From NCBI GenBank assembly GCA_902774265.1, contig CACYHR010000001.1, forward strand, positions 1 to 64,000: 64,000 nucleotides of DNA. The letters are read 5' to 3'. Source of the stretch: an uncultured Eubacteriales bacterium. Its GTDB lineage: Bacteria > Bacillota > Clostridia > Peptostreptococcales > Anaerovoracaceae. Position numbers and translations under genes: made by a program. Under the pieces are notes generated by a model. That model made no database searches and had not been told where the DNA came from. It was given only the letters and a program-made list of their open reading frames with translations. Position 1 is the stretch's first letter. The number at the start of each line of letters is the position of its first letter. Of the stretch, positions 53,804 through 63,155 are shown piece by piece.

Positions 53804-53854
53804 ATATCTTCCTGCTTGTCATATCTGCAGTCGCGGTTGAACCTTTCCTGTATT
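53804..53854. repeat. 51-bp duplicate of the HTH gene 3' end
   Basis: The segment matches 53338-53388 with one mismatch and the same orientation. It lies on the far side of the operator from the gene and has no start of its own, so it is the tail of a lost second copy or a recombination scar. The rest of 53730-53965 holds the operator and AT-rich DNA. Confidence 0.88.
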
Positions 53855-53965
53855 ATTATCTTTATTATGGCATGATAAGTTTATAAGCACTGGATATCGA
53901 GGGTTTTCTGCTATGCATTTATTTGATATAATTCCAATGTAGTTTGGTTGCAGATAGGAGCATTT

Positions 53966-54184
53966 ATGAATAATAAGGGCAGAGGATCGGGCCTGGCGCT
54001 GATAATGATGCTGATAGTTGCGCTGATAGTAGCATGGCTTGTGATGACTCAGATGGGCGGATTCGGTTTCGGAAAAACTGAAGAGCAGCAGGAGCAGATG
54101 CAGGAACAGGCGGTGGATTCGGCGCAGGACGCCGTCGACGCGCTCAATCAGAAAATGGAAGAGGCTGTTCAGACGGATGAATAG
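53966..54184 (+). CDS. Small single-pass membrane protein (72 aa)
   Basis: From ATG 53966 (TAGGAG upstream). A membrane helix (about residues 10-28: ALIMMLIVALIVAWLVM) is followed by GGFGFGK and an acidic, Gln-rich coiled coil (EEQQEQMQEQAVDSAQDAV). No family is recognised. Its place next to a toxin-antitoxin pair may be accidental. Confidence 0.7.
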   Translation: MNNKGRGSGLALIMMLIVALIVAWLVMTQMGGFGFGKTEEQQEQMQEQAVDSAQDAVDALNQKMEEAVQTDE

Positions 54185-54290
54185 ATTAGTGCTGCAGAAT
54201 CGATAAATATATTTTGCAGTATCCAGGCGTATAGTTCAAAACTAAAAAACAGATTGTGAATGATTATATTAAGGAGAAACGGGGAAAATT

Positions 54291-54671
54291 ATGAAGATCA
54301 CAACATTTAATCCGATGATTATTGCGAAAGATGCAGAGGAAGTCTCTTCGCTGTTTAAGGACATGGGCTTTGAAGTACGCCACAATCCGAAGGGCATCGG
54401 CTTTTACGATACGGAAGAGATCCGGATGAAGGATGAAAACGGATTTCATATTGATATAGATGTTCCTGATATTGATTTTCCTAAAGATTTTGTAGCGATC
54501 CGCATGAATGTCGATAATTTTGAAGAGGCATATGAGCTGCTGCAGAAATACGGATTTAAAAATATCTATGTCAATAAAACAGTCAATACCGGCTCTGCAA
54601 AAACTGCGACTATGTTTTCGCCTTCAAAAATTGTGATCAAACTCGTGCAGCACTTCAAAACGGAGGAATAA
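54291..54671 (+). CDS. VOC-superfamily (glyoxalase-like) protein
   Basis: The protein has 126 aa with two beta-alpha-beta-beta-beta modules: ITTFNPMIIAKDAEEVSSLF, then FVAIRMNVDNFEEAYELLQ. The metal-binding His/Glu positions of glyoxalase I are not all evident, so it may be a ligand-binding or resistance-type member instead of a lyase. AAGGAGAAACGGGG precedes the ATG. It is a single gene. Confidence 0.75.
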   Translation: MKITTFNPMIIAKDAEEVSSLFKDMGFEVRHNPKGIGFYDTEEIRMKDENGFHIDIDVPDIDFPKDFVAIRMNVDNFEEAYELLQKYGFKNIYVNKTVNTGSAKTATMFSPSKIVIKLVQHFKTEE

Positions 54672-54749
54672 AGCAAGAAGCATAAAGGATTCGGCTTAGC
54701 AGAATCCATAACCGACCGAGCAGGATGCTTTATAAAATACAGATAATGA

Positions 54750-55883
54750 CTACCTTGAGAGAAGCTCATCGGCTTTGCTGATGGCGGCGGCGATCACCTG
54801 ATCCATATCATAATAACGGTATTCGCCGAGCCGCCCGCCGAATGTGACTTTATCCTCGCGCGAAGCAAGTTCTTTATACCCGGCATGCAGCCGGGTGTTT
54901 TTTTCATCGTTTATCGGATAATAAGCTTCCTTGCCCGGCATCCACTCAGCACTGTACTCTCTCGAAATTACAGTATTCGGGATCTCTCTGCCATGTTCAT
55001 CCCGGCCGAACTCAAACCATTTGTGCTCGATTATCCGCGTCCACGGAGTTTCGGCATCGGTATAATTGACGACCGCATTTCCCTGGAAATCCGGTATGCC
55101 GAGGGTCTCGGTCTCAAAGTGTAAGGTCCGGTATTGAAGCCGGCCGAGTCTGAAGTCAAAAAACGCATCGACCGGTCCGGTGTAAATAACGTGCCCGGTC
55201 ATTTCGTCAAACATCTCTTTGTTCGCCAGATAGTCCGTGTTCAGACGCACCTCGATGCCGTCCAGCATCCCTTCGACCATTTTAGTGTAACCGCCGATCG
55301 GAATTCCCTGATACTTCGAGTCGAAATAATTGCTGTCGTACGTCATACGAACGGGTATGCGCTTTATTATCGACGCCGGAAGCCTGTCGCACTCGCGGCC
55401 CCACTGTTTCTGCGTATAACCCTTTATCAGTTTCTCATAAATATCCCGGCCGACCATGGAAATAGCCTGCTCTTCCAGATTTTTCGGCTGTGTAATGCCG
55501 GATGTAGCGACCTGCTCGGCAATCTTTGCAGCTGCCTGCGCCGGGTCGGTCACACCCCACATCTTGCGGAAAGTGTGCATATTAAAAGGCAACTGAAAAA
55601 TCTCCCCGCGGTAATTGGCGACAGGGGAGTTGATAAAGTCATTAAAGCTTGCATACTGATTGACAAACTTCCAGACTGTGCTGTCATTAGTATGGAAGAT
55701 GTGCGGACCGTATCTGTGGACATTGATCCCGGCAAGCTTTTCCGTATAAGCATTACCGGCAATGTGATCCCGTTTTTCGATCACAAGCACAGATTTGCCG
55801 GCATCGCGCAGCCGCCGCGCCGCAGTCGCGCCGTAAAGCCCCGCCCCGACAACAAGATAGTCAAACATGGGATATTCAAACAT
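54750..55883 (-). CDS. glf: UDP-galactopyranose mutase
   Basis: The protein has 377 aa. FAD site VVGAGLYGATAARRLRDAG at the N-terminus, then FHTNDSTVWKFVNQY, IKGYTQKQWGRECDRLP and a C-terminal HAGYKELASREDKVTFGGRLGEYRYYDM. The flavoenzyme converts UDP-galactopyranose to UDP-galactofuranose for surface glycans. No galactofuranosyltransferase is adjacent. Arg in GGRLGEYRYYD is the conserved diphosphate ligand. Confidence 0.95.
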   Translation of the reverse strand: MFEYPMFDYLVVGAGLYGATAARRLRDAGKSVLVIEKRDHIAGNAYTEKLAGINVHRYGPHIFHTNDSTVWKFVNQYASFNDFINSPVANYRGEIFQLPFNMHTFRKMWGVTDPAQAAAKIAEQVATSGITQPKNLEEQAISMVGRDIYEKLIKGYTQKQWGRECDRLPASIIKRIPVRMTYDSNYFDSKYQGIPIGGYTKMVEGMLDGIEVRLNTDYLANKEMFDEMTGHVIYTGPVDAFFDFRLGRLQYRTLHFETETLGIPDFQGNAVVNYTDAETPWTRIIEHKWFEFGRDEHGREIPNTVISREYSAEWMPGKEAYYPINDEKNTRLHAGYKELASREDKVTFGGRLGEYRYYDMDQVIAAAISKADELLSR

Positions 55884-55986
55884 GGGAAACTCCCGCCTTT
55901 CCGAACCTGATTTGTAATACTATATCTCAGCGATATAGCTTATTCAACGATATTTGGAAATATTTACCTGCAGTCCGGTCAGGCTG

Positions 55987-56285
55987 GTAGTTCCTGAGAT
56001 GGAAAAAAGCTCACACAGGAACTACCATGATGAAAAATAATGCACCAAAAAAGCAGAGTCAGCTTCAAAAAGTAGTTCCTGAGATGGGAAAAAGCCCACA
56101 CAGGAACTACCATGATGAAAAATAATGCACCAAAAAAGCAGAGTCAGCTTCAAAAAGTAGTTCCTGAGATGGAAAAAAGCCCACACAGGAACTACCGTGA
56201 TGAAGAATAATGCAGCAAAACAGCAGAGTCAGCTTCAAAAAGTAGTTCCTGAGATGGAAAAAAGCTCGCACAGGAACTACCGTGA
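55987..56285. repeat. Tandem array of 85-bp hairpin repeats (3.5 copies)
   Basis: Units start at 55987, 56072, 56157 and 56242 (partial). Each contains GTAGTTCCTG and CAGGAACTAC, a perfect 10-bp inverted repeat about 19 nt apart, and a spacer with GCAGAGTCAGCTTCAAAAA. Copies differ by few bases. The period is not a multiple of 3, so it is not coding. The rest of 55884-56509 has AT-rich DNA, a direct repeat TATATTGTGCGAC near 56408-56432 and the leader of the ABC gene. Confidence 0.92.
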
Positions 56286-56509
56286 TTAAGAGTAGCGGAA
56301 TCATTTAAATAACATCCCTGACTTTGCCCCTGTTTTCGTTATTCTGCGTTGACTTTGAATAGTAAATGGGGGGATAATAACAAGAAATCAGTTAAATGCT
56401 TGTTATCTATATTGTGCGACTATATTGTGCGACAGAGAATATGCAATAAAATGCTCGGATGCACATGCACATGCATATGTATTGCCGGTAGCTAAAACGG
56501 AGATAAAAT

Positions 56510-58249
56510 ATGATAAAAACAATACTGAAAAGTGTTCGCGAATACAAAAGGGCCTCGATCCTGACGCCTGTGTTCGTCGGACTTGAAGTCATGCTCGAAT
56601 GCATACTGCCTTTTATTATGGCAATGCTCATAGACGGCATGAACGGAGAAACAATAGGTGACATACTCTGGTACGGCATCGTTCTGCTGGTGATCGCTTT
56701 CGCATCGCTGTACTGCGGCGTTATGTCGGGCAGATACGCGGCGACAGCCAGCACGGGATTTGCCGCCAACCTGAGACACGATATTTTCTACGGCGTGCAG
56801 GAATTTGCATTTGCAGACATCGACAAATTCTCAACATCGTCGTTGGTCACCAGGATGACCACAGATGTAACGAATGTGCAGAACGCCTATCAGATGATAA
56901 TAAGGATTGCAGTAAGGACACCGATGATGTTCCTTTTCTCGATAATCATGTCATTCACAATCAACGCTCGCATGGCGCTAGTATTTTTGTGCATAATACC
57001 GTTCCTGGCTGTCGCACTTTTTCTGATCATGAAGACCGTAATGCCGGTGTTCAAGCGCATATTCAAGAAATACGATGCTCTGAACAATTCAGTGCAGGAG
57101 AACATAAGCGGCATCAGGGTCGTCAAATCGTTTGTACGTGAAGACTACGAGATGGACAAATTTGCCAGGGGCTCCGAGGACGTGCGGAAAGATTACACAT
57201 ATGCCGAAAAAATCATTGCGCTTAATATGCCGGTGATGAATCTGTGTATGTTTGTCGGTCTGCTGCTGCTCAATTATGTCGGCGCAAAAATGATAATAAG
57301 CAGCGGCGGTACAGAACTGACGACGGGCGAGCTCTCATCACTGCTGACATACGGCATACAGATTCTGATTTCGGTAATGATGCTGTCGATGGTATTTGTC
57401 ATGATGACTGTTTCCGAAGAATCGGCAAGGCGTATCAGTGAGGTTCTCGAATACAGCAGCACGCTCACTTCGCCCGAAAACGGGATCAGAGAGATCGCAG
57501 ACGGCAGCATTGAGTTTACGGATGTCAGCTTCAAATATACGGAAAACAGCAAACGTCCTGCTCTTTCTGACATTAATCTCAGGATAGAATCCGGGCAGAC
57601 AATAGGAATAATCGGCGCGACGGGCTCATCCAAGACCACACTTATCCAGCTGATACCGAGGCTCTACGATGTTACGGAAGGCTCGGTGAAAGTGGGCGGG
57701 GTCGATGTGCGCGATTATGATCTCGACTCTCTTCGCGATGCGGTATCTGTAGTGTTGCAAAAGAACGTGCTTTTCTCCGGTACGATCAAAGAAAATATGA
57801 GATGGGGTAAAGCTGATGCTACAGATGAAGAAATAGAACACGCATGCAAACTGGCTCAGGCCGATGAATTTATTGAGCGTAAGCGTGAAAGATACGACTT
57901 TTTATTAGATCAGGGCGGCAGCAATGTGTCAGGCGGTCAGCGCCAGAGGCTGTGCATTGCCAGATCTCTTCTCAAATCGCCGAAAATACTGATACTCGAT
58001 GACTCGACTTCGGCTGTCGATACGCGTACCGATGCCTTGATCCGCAAGGCTTTCAGAGAAGAAATCCCTGATACGACAAAGCTGATAATAGCTCAGCGCA
58101 TTTCTTCTGTAGAGGATGCCGACATGATACTCGTTATGGACGGCGGCCGTATCGCAGAGAAGGGAACACATGATGAACTCATTGCTCTCGGCGGCATTTA
58201 TCACGAGATATACGTTTCACAGGTGAGCGGAAAGGAGGCGGCGGCATGA
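56510..58249 (+). CDS. ABC exporter half, degenerate ATPase site subunit
   Basis: The protein has 579 aa: six helices (about residues 18-300) and one ATPase domain. Walker A is GATGSSKTT (a Ser where Gly is usual), the signature is SGGQ, Walker B ends ILDDS (Asp instead of the catalytic Glu), and the H-loop has Gln instead of His (IIAQRIS). This set is typical of the degenerate partner in heterodimeric exporters such as BmrC/BmrD or TM287/288. It overlaps the second subunit by 4 nt. Substrate is unknown, probably drugs or peptides. Confidence 0.92.
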   Translation: MIKTILKSVREYKRASILTPVFVGLEVMLECILPFIMAMLIDGMNGETIGDILWYGIVLLVIAFASLYCGVMSGRYAATASTGFAANLRHDIFYGVQEFAFADIDKFSTSSLVTRMTTDVTNVQNAYQMIIRIAVRTPMMFLFSIIMSFTINARMALVFLCIIPFLAVALFLIMKTVMPVFKRIFKKYDALNNSVQENISGIRVVKSFVREDYEMDKFARGSEDVRKDYTYAEKIIALNMPVMNLCMFVGLLLLNYVGAKMIISSGGTELTTGELSSLLTYGIQILISVMMLSMVFVMMTVSEESARRISEVLEYSSTLTSPENGIREIADGSIEFTDVSFKYTENSKRPALSDINLRIESGQTIGIIGATGSSKTTLIQLIPRLYDVTEGSVKVGGVDVRDYDLDSLRDAVSVVLQKNVLFSGTIKENMRWGKADATDEEIEHACKLAQADEFIERKRERYDFLLDQGGSNVSGGQRQRLCIARSLLKSPKILILDDSTSAVDTRTDALIRKAFREEIPDTTKLIIAQRISSVEDADMILVMDGGRIAEKGTHDELIALGGIYHEIYVSQVSGKEAAA

Positions 58250-60252
58250 GCGACAAAATCAAAACGAATGAAGCTATAAATGCTCAGGGCGGCGCACCCG
58301 GCAAAGCTCCGGATGGCAAATTTGGCAAAGGCCCGAAAGGACGGCGCGGCCCAGCGGGTGGCGGAAAAGCCCTTGATATGAGCGTTGTAAAACGCCTGAC
58401 CGGTTTCGTATGGAAATACTACAAACCGGGGCTCATTGTCGTGATAATCTGTGTAATTTTTTCGGCTCTTTCCAACACCATCGCATCGGTATTTCTGCAG
58501 CGGCTTGTCGACCTTGTCATCATTCCGGGTATGGATAAGGGCCTTCAGGCTGTATACGCTGACCTCATCAAGGTGATCGGAATGATGGCCGCAATATATC
58601 TGATAGGTGTAATAGCTGTATTTCTGCAGGCGAGAATCATGGCCATCATCACTCAGGGAACGCTCAAAAAGTTCCGTGACGCCATGTTCGGTAAAATGGA
58701 GACGCTGCCGGTCAGATATTTTGACACACACGCGACCGGAGATGTCATGAGTACATACACCAACGACACAGACGCGCTTCGCATGGTGATCGGGCAGAGC
58801 TTTCCTTCGCTGGTGCAGTCGATACTCTCGATAGCAGCAGCATTTATCATGATGCTCTGGTACAGCGTATGGCTGACTCTTGTGGTCATAGCGGTTCTGA
58901 TAATAATGTTCAGAATAACCGGAAAATTCGGCGGAGACAGCACCAGATACATGATCGCTCAGCAGAGATCACTTGCGGCCGAAGAGGGGTTTGTCGAAGA
59001 AATGATGACGGGACAGAAGGTCATCAAGGTTTTCACGCATGAGGACGAGGCAAAGGCAGATTTTGAGTTGCTTAATGAGCAGCTGCGGTCAGACGGCGAG
59101 CGTGCCAACATTGCGAGCAATGTGCTGATGCCTATACTCCACAATGTCGGCAATATCATGTATGTAATGATAGCATTCGTCGGCGGCGTTCTCGTCATAG
59201 TCGGCGCGACCAATTTCAGCCTTCACGGAATCCATCCAATCTCGATAGGCATCATAGTTTCGTTCCTCAATATGTCGAGACAGCTGTCGCAGACTGTCGG
59301 GCAGCTTTCCAATCAGGTTGGCATGATAGCGATGGGACTTGCGGGAGCGAGTAGGATATTCGAACTGATCGATCAGGAGCCTGAACAGGATAATGGCTAT
59401 GTGACTCTGGTCAACGCGGTGAGAAATGAGGACGGCAGCCTGTCCGAGACGGACCGGAAGACCGGGCTTTGGGCGTGGAAATATCCGCACAGCGACGGAA
59501 GCATCGAATATATCGAACTGCGCGGAGATGTGCGCATGGAAAATGTCGATTTCGCTTACGAACCGGGCAAAAATGTGCTGCACGATATTACTTTGTACGC
59601 AAAACCGGGACAAAAGATTGCATTTGTTGGATCGACCGGTGCAGGCAAAACGACTATCACAAACCTTATCAACAGATTTTACGATATACCGGACGGCAAG
59701 ATCAGGTACGACGGGATCAATATCACGAAGATTCGCAAGCCGGATCTCAGGCACTCCCTTGGAATGGTTCTGCAGGAAGTCAATCTGTTTACCGGCACGG
59801 TGATGGAAAATATCAGATACGGCAGACTGGATGCGACGGACGAGGAATGTATCGAGGCGGCGAAACTGGCCAATGCGCATGATTTCATTATGAGATTGCC
59901 TAACGGCTACGATACAAAGCTGACCGCAAACGGTTCGCGCCTGTCACAGGGACAGCGGCAGCTTCTTTCGATAGCAAGAGCGGCAGTAGCGGATCTTCCG
60001 GTCATGATACTTGACGAGGCTACAAGCTCCATCGATACCAGGACCGAGGCTTTGGTGCAAAAAGGAATGGATAACCTGATGGCGGGCAGGACGGTATTTG
60101 TCATAGCCCACAGGCTGTCAACTGTCAGAAATTCGGACGCCATAATGGTGCTCGAACACGGCCGCATCATAGAGCGAGGCATCCACGACGACTTGCTTGC
60201 AATGAAGGGAACATATTACAGTCTGTACACAGGCGCATTCGAGCTGGAATAA
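58246..60252 (+). CDS. ABC exporter half, canonical ATPase subunit
   Basis: The protein has 668 aa. A Gly/Lys-rich N-terminal tail (about 1-45) precedes six helices and the ATPase domain: Walker A GSTGAGKTT, catalytic Glu in ILDEATSSID and His in IAHRLST, with the degenerate signature LSQGQ. The composite site formed with the upstream subunit is therefore the hydrolytic one. ATG 58246 overlaps the upstream TGA. Confidence 0.93.
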   Translation: MSDKIKTNEAINAQGGAPGKAPDGKFGKGPKGRRGPAGGGKALDMSVVKRLTGFVWKYYKPGLIVVIICVIFSALSNTIASVFLQRLVDLVIIPGMDKGLQAVYADLIKVIGMMAAIYLIGVIAVFLQARIMAIITQGTLKKFRDAMFGKMETLPVRYFDTHATGDVMSTYTNDTDALRMVIGQSFPSLVQSILSIAAAFIMMLWYSVWLTLVVIAVLIIMFRITGKFGGDSTRYMIAQQRSLAAEEGFVEEMMTGQKVIKVFTHEDEAKADFELLNEQLRSDGERANIASNVLMPILHNVGNIMYVMIAFVGGVLVIVGATNFSLHGIHPISIGIIVSFLNMSRQLSQTVGQLSNQVGMIAMGLAGASRIFELIDQEPEQDNGYVTLVNAVRNEDGSLSETDRKTGLWAWKYPHSDGSIEYIELRGDVRMENVDFAYEPGKNVLHDITLYAKPGQKIAFVGSTGAGKTTITNLINRFYDIPDGKIRYDGINITKIRKPDLRHSLGMVLQEVNLFTGTVMENIRYGRLDATDEECIEAAKLANAHDFIMRLPNGYDTKLTANGSRLSQGQRQLLSIARAAVADLPVMILDEATSSIDTRTEALVQKGMDNLMAGRTVFVIAHRLSTVRNSDAIMVLEHGRIIERGIHDDLLAMKGTYYSLYTGAFELE

Positions 60253-60373
60253 CTGACAAGTTCATTTGAGCCGGAGTAGCCGATGAGTGCATTCGAGCCG
60301 GAGTAGCTGACAAATGCAGCTGACAAGCTCATTCGAGTCGGAGCAGCTGACAAGTGCATTCGAGCACGAATAA
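60235..60373 (+). repeat. Degenerate repeats copying the end of the exporter gene
   Basis: The last codons and stop (GCATTCGAGCTGGAATAA) plus CTGACAAG recur in degraded form about four more times: GAGCCGGAGTAG twice, GAGTCGGAGCAG and GAGCACGAATAA, each preceded by a CATTCGAG-like block. They look like short tandem duplications of the gene end, and now fill most of the space before the next gene. Confidence 0.75.
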
Positions 60374-60379
60374 GTCGTA

Positions 60380-60961
60380 TTAGTGCCCTTTTTTGTCTGC
60401 AATAAGAGGCTTGATCGCGGAGTATATCTCCGCGGCTTTTTTATTGTCCTTGCTCGGGAACTTCTTCATCAGAGCGTTATTGAGACCCTGCTTGGTCTTA
60501 TAGTTCTGTATCATCTTGGCGACCTGAGGGGCGTCGGATTTGTCCGGGAGCAGCTCGGCGACCTGCTTCTCCAGCTCATTCTGCGCCGACTTTTCGCTGC
60601 GTTTTGCCACATCGATTACCAGACTGACATTTATCTTGCGGCGCTCCCAGTATTTAACCAGCACCTCGTAGCCGCGGTCCTGAGTGACGATATAATAATC
60701 ATAAGGATTTGACATATTCTCGTGGATTATATATCCGAGATAGGACGAAAGCTGGAAGTCGAGGGCGTTCTTTTTGCCGACCTCCACGCGCTGAAATATT
60801 ATATTCGCCTTAGACTCGTTGAGGCGGCGGTGCAGACCAAAGGTGAGATTGTCCGCATTCTCGCTGTAAAAAATACAGACAACATCCTCCTTGGGAAGCT
60901 TATTCACCCCGTTAAGACCCTGAGTTTTGACATTTTCGTAATCAACCAGATAGTAATTCAT
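60380..60961 (-). CDS. NYN/PIN-like RNase-type protein
   Basis: The protein has 193 aa from the ATG at 60961 (GAGGT upstream; the longer frame to 61033 is not needed). MNYYLVDYENVKTQGLNG and YYIVTQDRGYEVL give the conserved acidic residues of NYN/PIN nucleases, with KKNALDFQLSSYLGY between. A C-terminal helical domain of about 70 residues follows. Such proteins cleave RNA or act in antiphage or RNA processing roles; here the function is unassigned. Confidence 0.8.
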   Translation of the reverse strand: MNYYLVDYENVKTQGLNGVNKLPKEDVVCIFYSENADNLTFGLHRRLNESKANIIFQRVEVGKKNALDFQLSSYLGYIIHENMSNPYDYYIVTQDRGYEVLVKYWERRKINVSLVIDVAKRSEKSAQNELEKQVAELLPDKSDAPQVAKMIQNYKTKQGLNNALMKKFPSKDNKKAAEIYSAIKPLIADKKGH

Positions 60962-61062
60962 ATATTTATAAACCTCATTTTGATAATTTCTATGCAGACA
61001 GTCGATCCGGATAGTCGGTGCATACGGACACATTCGGATCCAGACGATCGCATGGCTCAGAC

Positions 61063-62091
61063 TCAGCCTATTGAATTTGCAGTCAGTTCTTTCGCTATAG
61101 ATTCTATTTCTTCGATTGACAGGCCGGAGTATTTTGCGATCTTTGTAATATCTTCGCCGTCAGCTAACATTAAGCGGGCTGTTTCACGTGCATGCTTATC
61201 GCGACCTTCTTCACGACCTATTTCTATGCCCTGATTCAATGCATTTGTGGATAATGTTTCCAATACTACTCCACCCATGATTTCACCCAGTCCTTTCCTG
61301 ACCTGCTCATACTTCCGTGTAAGCGAGTCAACTACAAGATTTGACATCTCAATAATCAGCGATTCTTCATAATCAGTTATTTGCCCATTTTCCTTGAGCA
61401 TTTCCAGTCTGGATCTGATATCGGTGTAATGTGCTTTTATCGCGGCTAACGCTTTTTCGTCATTTTCGATCTTCTTTAGCTTGCTCTCGTATCTGAATAT
61501 ATGAAACGGGATGAGCATCAGGAGTTTCTTTTCGAATATCTCTTCTATGCCGTACTCCCTGACTTTGAGGCTCTTTACCTCGTATTCTACAATTCCGCCC
61601 GGCGTCCTTATCCTGATCGTTGCGACATCGGGTGTGTTCTCTGTATTCCTTAGATACATTATAGCAGAATTCGGGAATGTGATTGTAAGTACATTTTCCT
61701 TTAAGCAATAATTCCTGATTGCTATCTGTGAATCATACTGAAACATCCTGATGAGTATGGTTCCGTCCGGTTCGCACTGGCACTCAATGTGATAGTGGCC
61801 TATGTGTGAACCGTAAATCGTGAATACTGAGTCAGTCACGATCTTGCGATCATTATCCGAAATAATAAAGAACTCATTAGGAGACTGTTCGATCCGTTCC
61901 TTTCCGGTGTAGTGTTCTCCGAAGATTTCGTTGATCAAAGGTATGATCAGCTGAGGGCATTTGTCGATCAAAGTCCGGTACGCATTATCATAAGGCGTGC
62001 CGACAGCCGTCGCATTCTCAAAAGATCCGGCTGCAGTTTTGCTTGATGTATTCAAATCTTTTGTATTGTTTATATTCTTAGTATTACACAT
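61063..62091 (-). CDS. Rpn-family PD-(D/E)XK nuclease/transposase-like protein
   Basis: The protein has 342 aa from the ATG at 62091 (AAAGGA upstream); the longer frame to 62316 is rejected. The nuclease core shows PYDNAYRTLIDKCPQLIIPL, Asp in VTDSVFTIYGS and IECQCEPDG, the E-x-Q form used by Rpn proteins. The C-terminal part ends with IGREEGRDKHARETARLML and a short helical tail (DITKIAKYSGLSIEEIE). Rpn proteins promote recA-independent recombination or horizontal transfer. The usual size is 290-340 aa. No transposon ends were seen around it. Confidence 0.85.
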   Translation of the reverse strand: MCNTKNINNTKDLNTSSKTAAGSFENATAVGTPYDNAYRTLIDKCPQLIIPLINEIFGEHYTGKERIEQSPNEFFIISDNDRKIVTDSVFTIYGSHIGHYHIECQCEPDGTILIRMFQYDSQIAIRNYCLKENVLTITFPNSAIMYLRNTENTPDVATIRIRTPGGIVEYEVKSLKVREYGIEEIFEKKLLMLIPFHIFRYESKLKKIENDEKALAAIKAHYTDIRSRLEMLKENGQITDYEESLIIEMSNLVVDSLTRKYEQVRKGLGEIMGGVVLETLSTNALNQGIEIGREEGRDKHARETARLMLADGEDITKIAKYSGLSIEEIESIAKELTANSIG

Positions 62092-62391
62092 AATTATTAA
62101 TCCTTTCAACAAATCACAGTAATAAAAACGAGTCGATATAAAGAAAAAAATAATCAATATACTAGGATGAGCTTTAGTCTTATCCTGATATTGATCATTT
62201 TTTATCTTTGATAATCTCTCGCAGGAATGATAACGCGTTTCCTGAGACCTGTCGAACAATCGGTGAATGAAATCCTGCAATCCGTCCACTTTTGTCAAAA
62301 ATACAAAGGAATACATGCATATATGAAAAACTTTGAAGAAATGACTTAAAGCCGGATTTTCGGGCGGATATATTGATTTCAGCTGAGAAAA
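62092..62391. other. Intergenic interval without a supported gene
   Basis: This interval is AT-rich and holds the upstream leader of the Rpn gene (AAAGGA) and of the HAD gene. A frame continues leftward from the Rpn gene to 62316, but has no ribosome binding site and low-complexity content. Confidence 0.6.
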
Positions 62392-63078
62392 ATGCTAAAA
62401 ATAGAAGCTATGAAAGAAAATAAAGTGAAAAATCTGAAATGTGTAATATTTGATCTGGACGGCACTCTGATGAATACGGAGCGCAGTATTATGGAGTGCG
62501 TCGACTATTCGACGGAAAAGCTCGGCTATCCGATGCTTTCGTATGAGCAGAAACTGAAGTTTATCGGGCCTCCGCTCATGTATTCCTATACGCACGCGTA
62601 TGGCTGCAGCGAGGAGGAGGCGCGGGAACTTATAGCCGCATATCGCGAGTTTTACGGTGTGGACGCTCTCCTGCACGTCGATCCTTACGATGGCATTTAT
62701 GATCTTTGCCAGGGCGTGATCGACCTTGGTCTTAAAGCTGCGGTCGCAACAAACAAAGCGCAGATCTATGCGGACAGGATTCTGCAGCATTTCGGCTTTG
62801 ACAAATACTTGACTGTAATACACGGCGCGGATATGAAATCAAAGCTTGGCAAACCCGACCTGATCAGGCTCGCGGCGAAGGACTGCGGCGCGGATCTGCT
62901 CGAATGCGTCATGGTAGGCGATACCGAGTTCGACGCGAAGGGCGCCGAGGAAGCCGGCGTTCCTTTCCTCGCGGTCACATACGGCTTCGCGAATATGGAC
63001 GAAATGCTCAAATATCCGAACATAGGTATAGCAGACAGCACGGCGGAAGTGTTGGAGATGATAAGGAAAATGGCATGA
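62392..63078 (+). CDS. HAD-family phosphatase (phosphoglycolate phosphatase-like)
   Basis: The protein has 228 aa. Motif I FDLDGTLMNTE carries the nucleophile and acid Asp, motif II is AVATNKA, motif III is KSKLGKPDLI, and motif IV is MVGDTEFDAKGAEEAGV. The cap domain (about residues 30-90) is of the alpha type. It probably hydrolyses a small phosphate ester. The start is uncertain: ATG 62392 or ATG 62410; neither has a strong ribosome binding site. Confidence 0.9.
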   Translation: MLKIEAMKENKVKNLKCVIFDLDGTLMNTERSIMECVDYSTEKLGYPMLSYEQKLKFIGPPLMYSYTHAYGCSEEEARELIAAYREFYGVDALLHVDPYDGIYDLCQGVIDLGLKAAVATNKAQIYADRILQHFGFDKYLTVIHGADMKSKLGKPDLIRLAAKDCGADLLECVMVGDTEFDAKGAEEAGVPFLAVTYGFANMDEMLKYPNIGIADSTAEVLEMIRKMA

Positions 63079-63155
63079 TAAGGGAAATGGCAGACTGAGT
63101 ATTGCCGCGCAAACGCACAAATATGATCTAGTAAAGAGCTTGTAAATATAATCTT

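Noticed and set aside
55134-55910. Rightward 258-codon frame
   Set aside because: It is a shadow of the UDP-galactopyranose mutase gene on the other strand.
55987-56285. CRISPR array
   Set aside because: The 85-bp units repeat completely, including the spacer part, with no unique spacers and no cas genes nearby.
56510-58249. Walker A Ser variant as an inactivating mutation
   Set aside because: GATGSSKTT-like forms are usual in this exporter class and the other degenerate residues fit a heterodimer partner.
61063-62091. Intact transposon around the Rpn gene
   Set aside because: No terminal inverted repeats or target duplications were found; Rpn genes are commonly free-standing.
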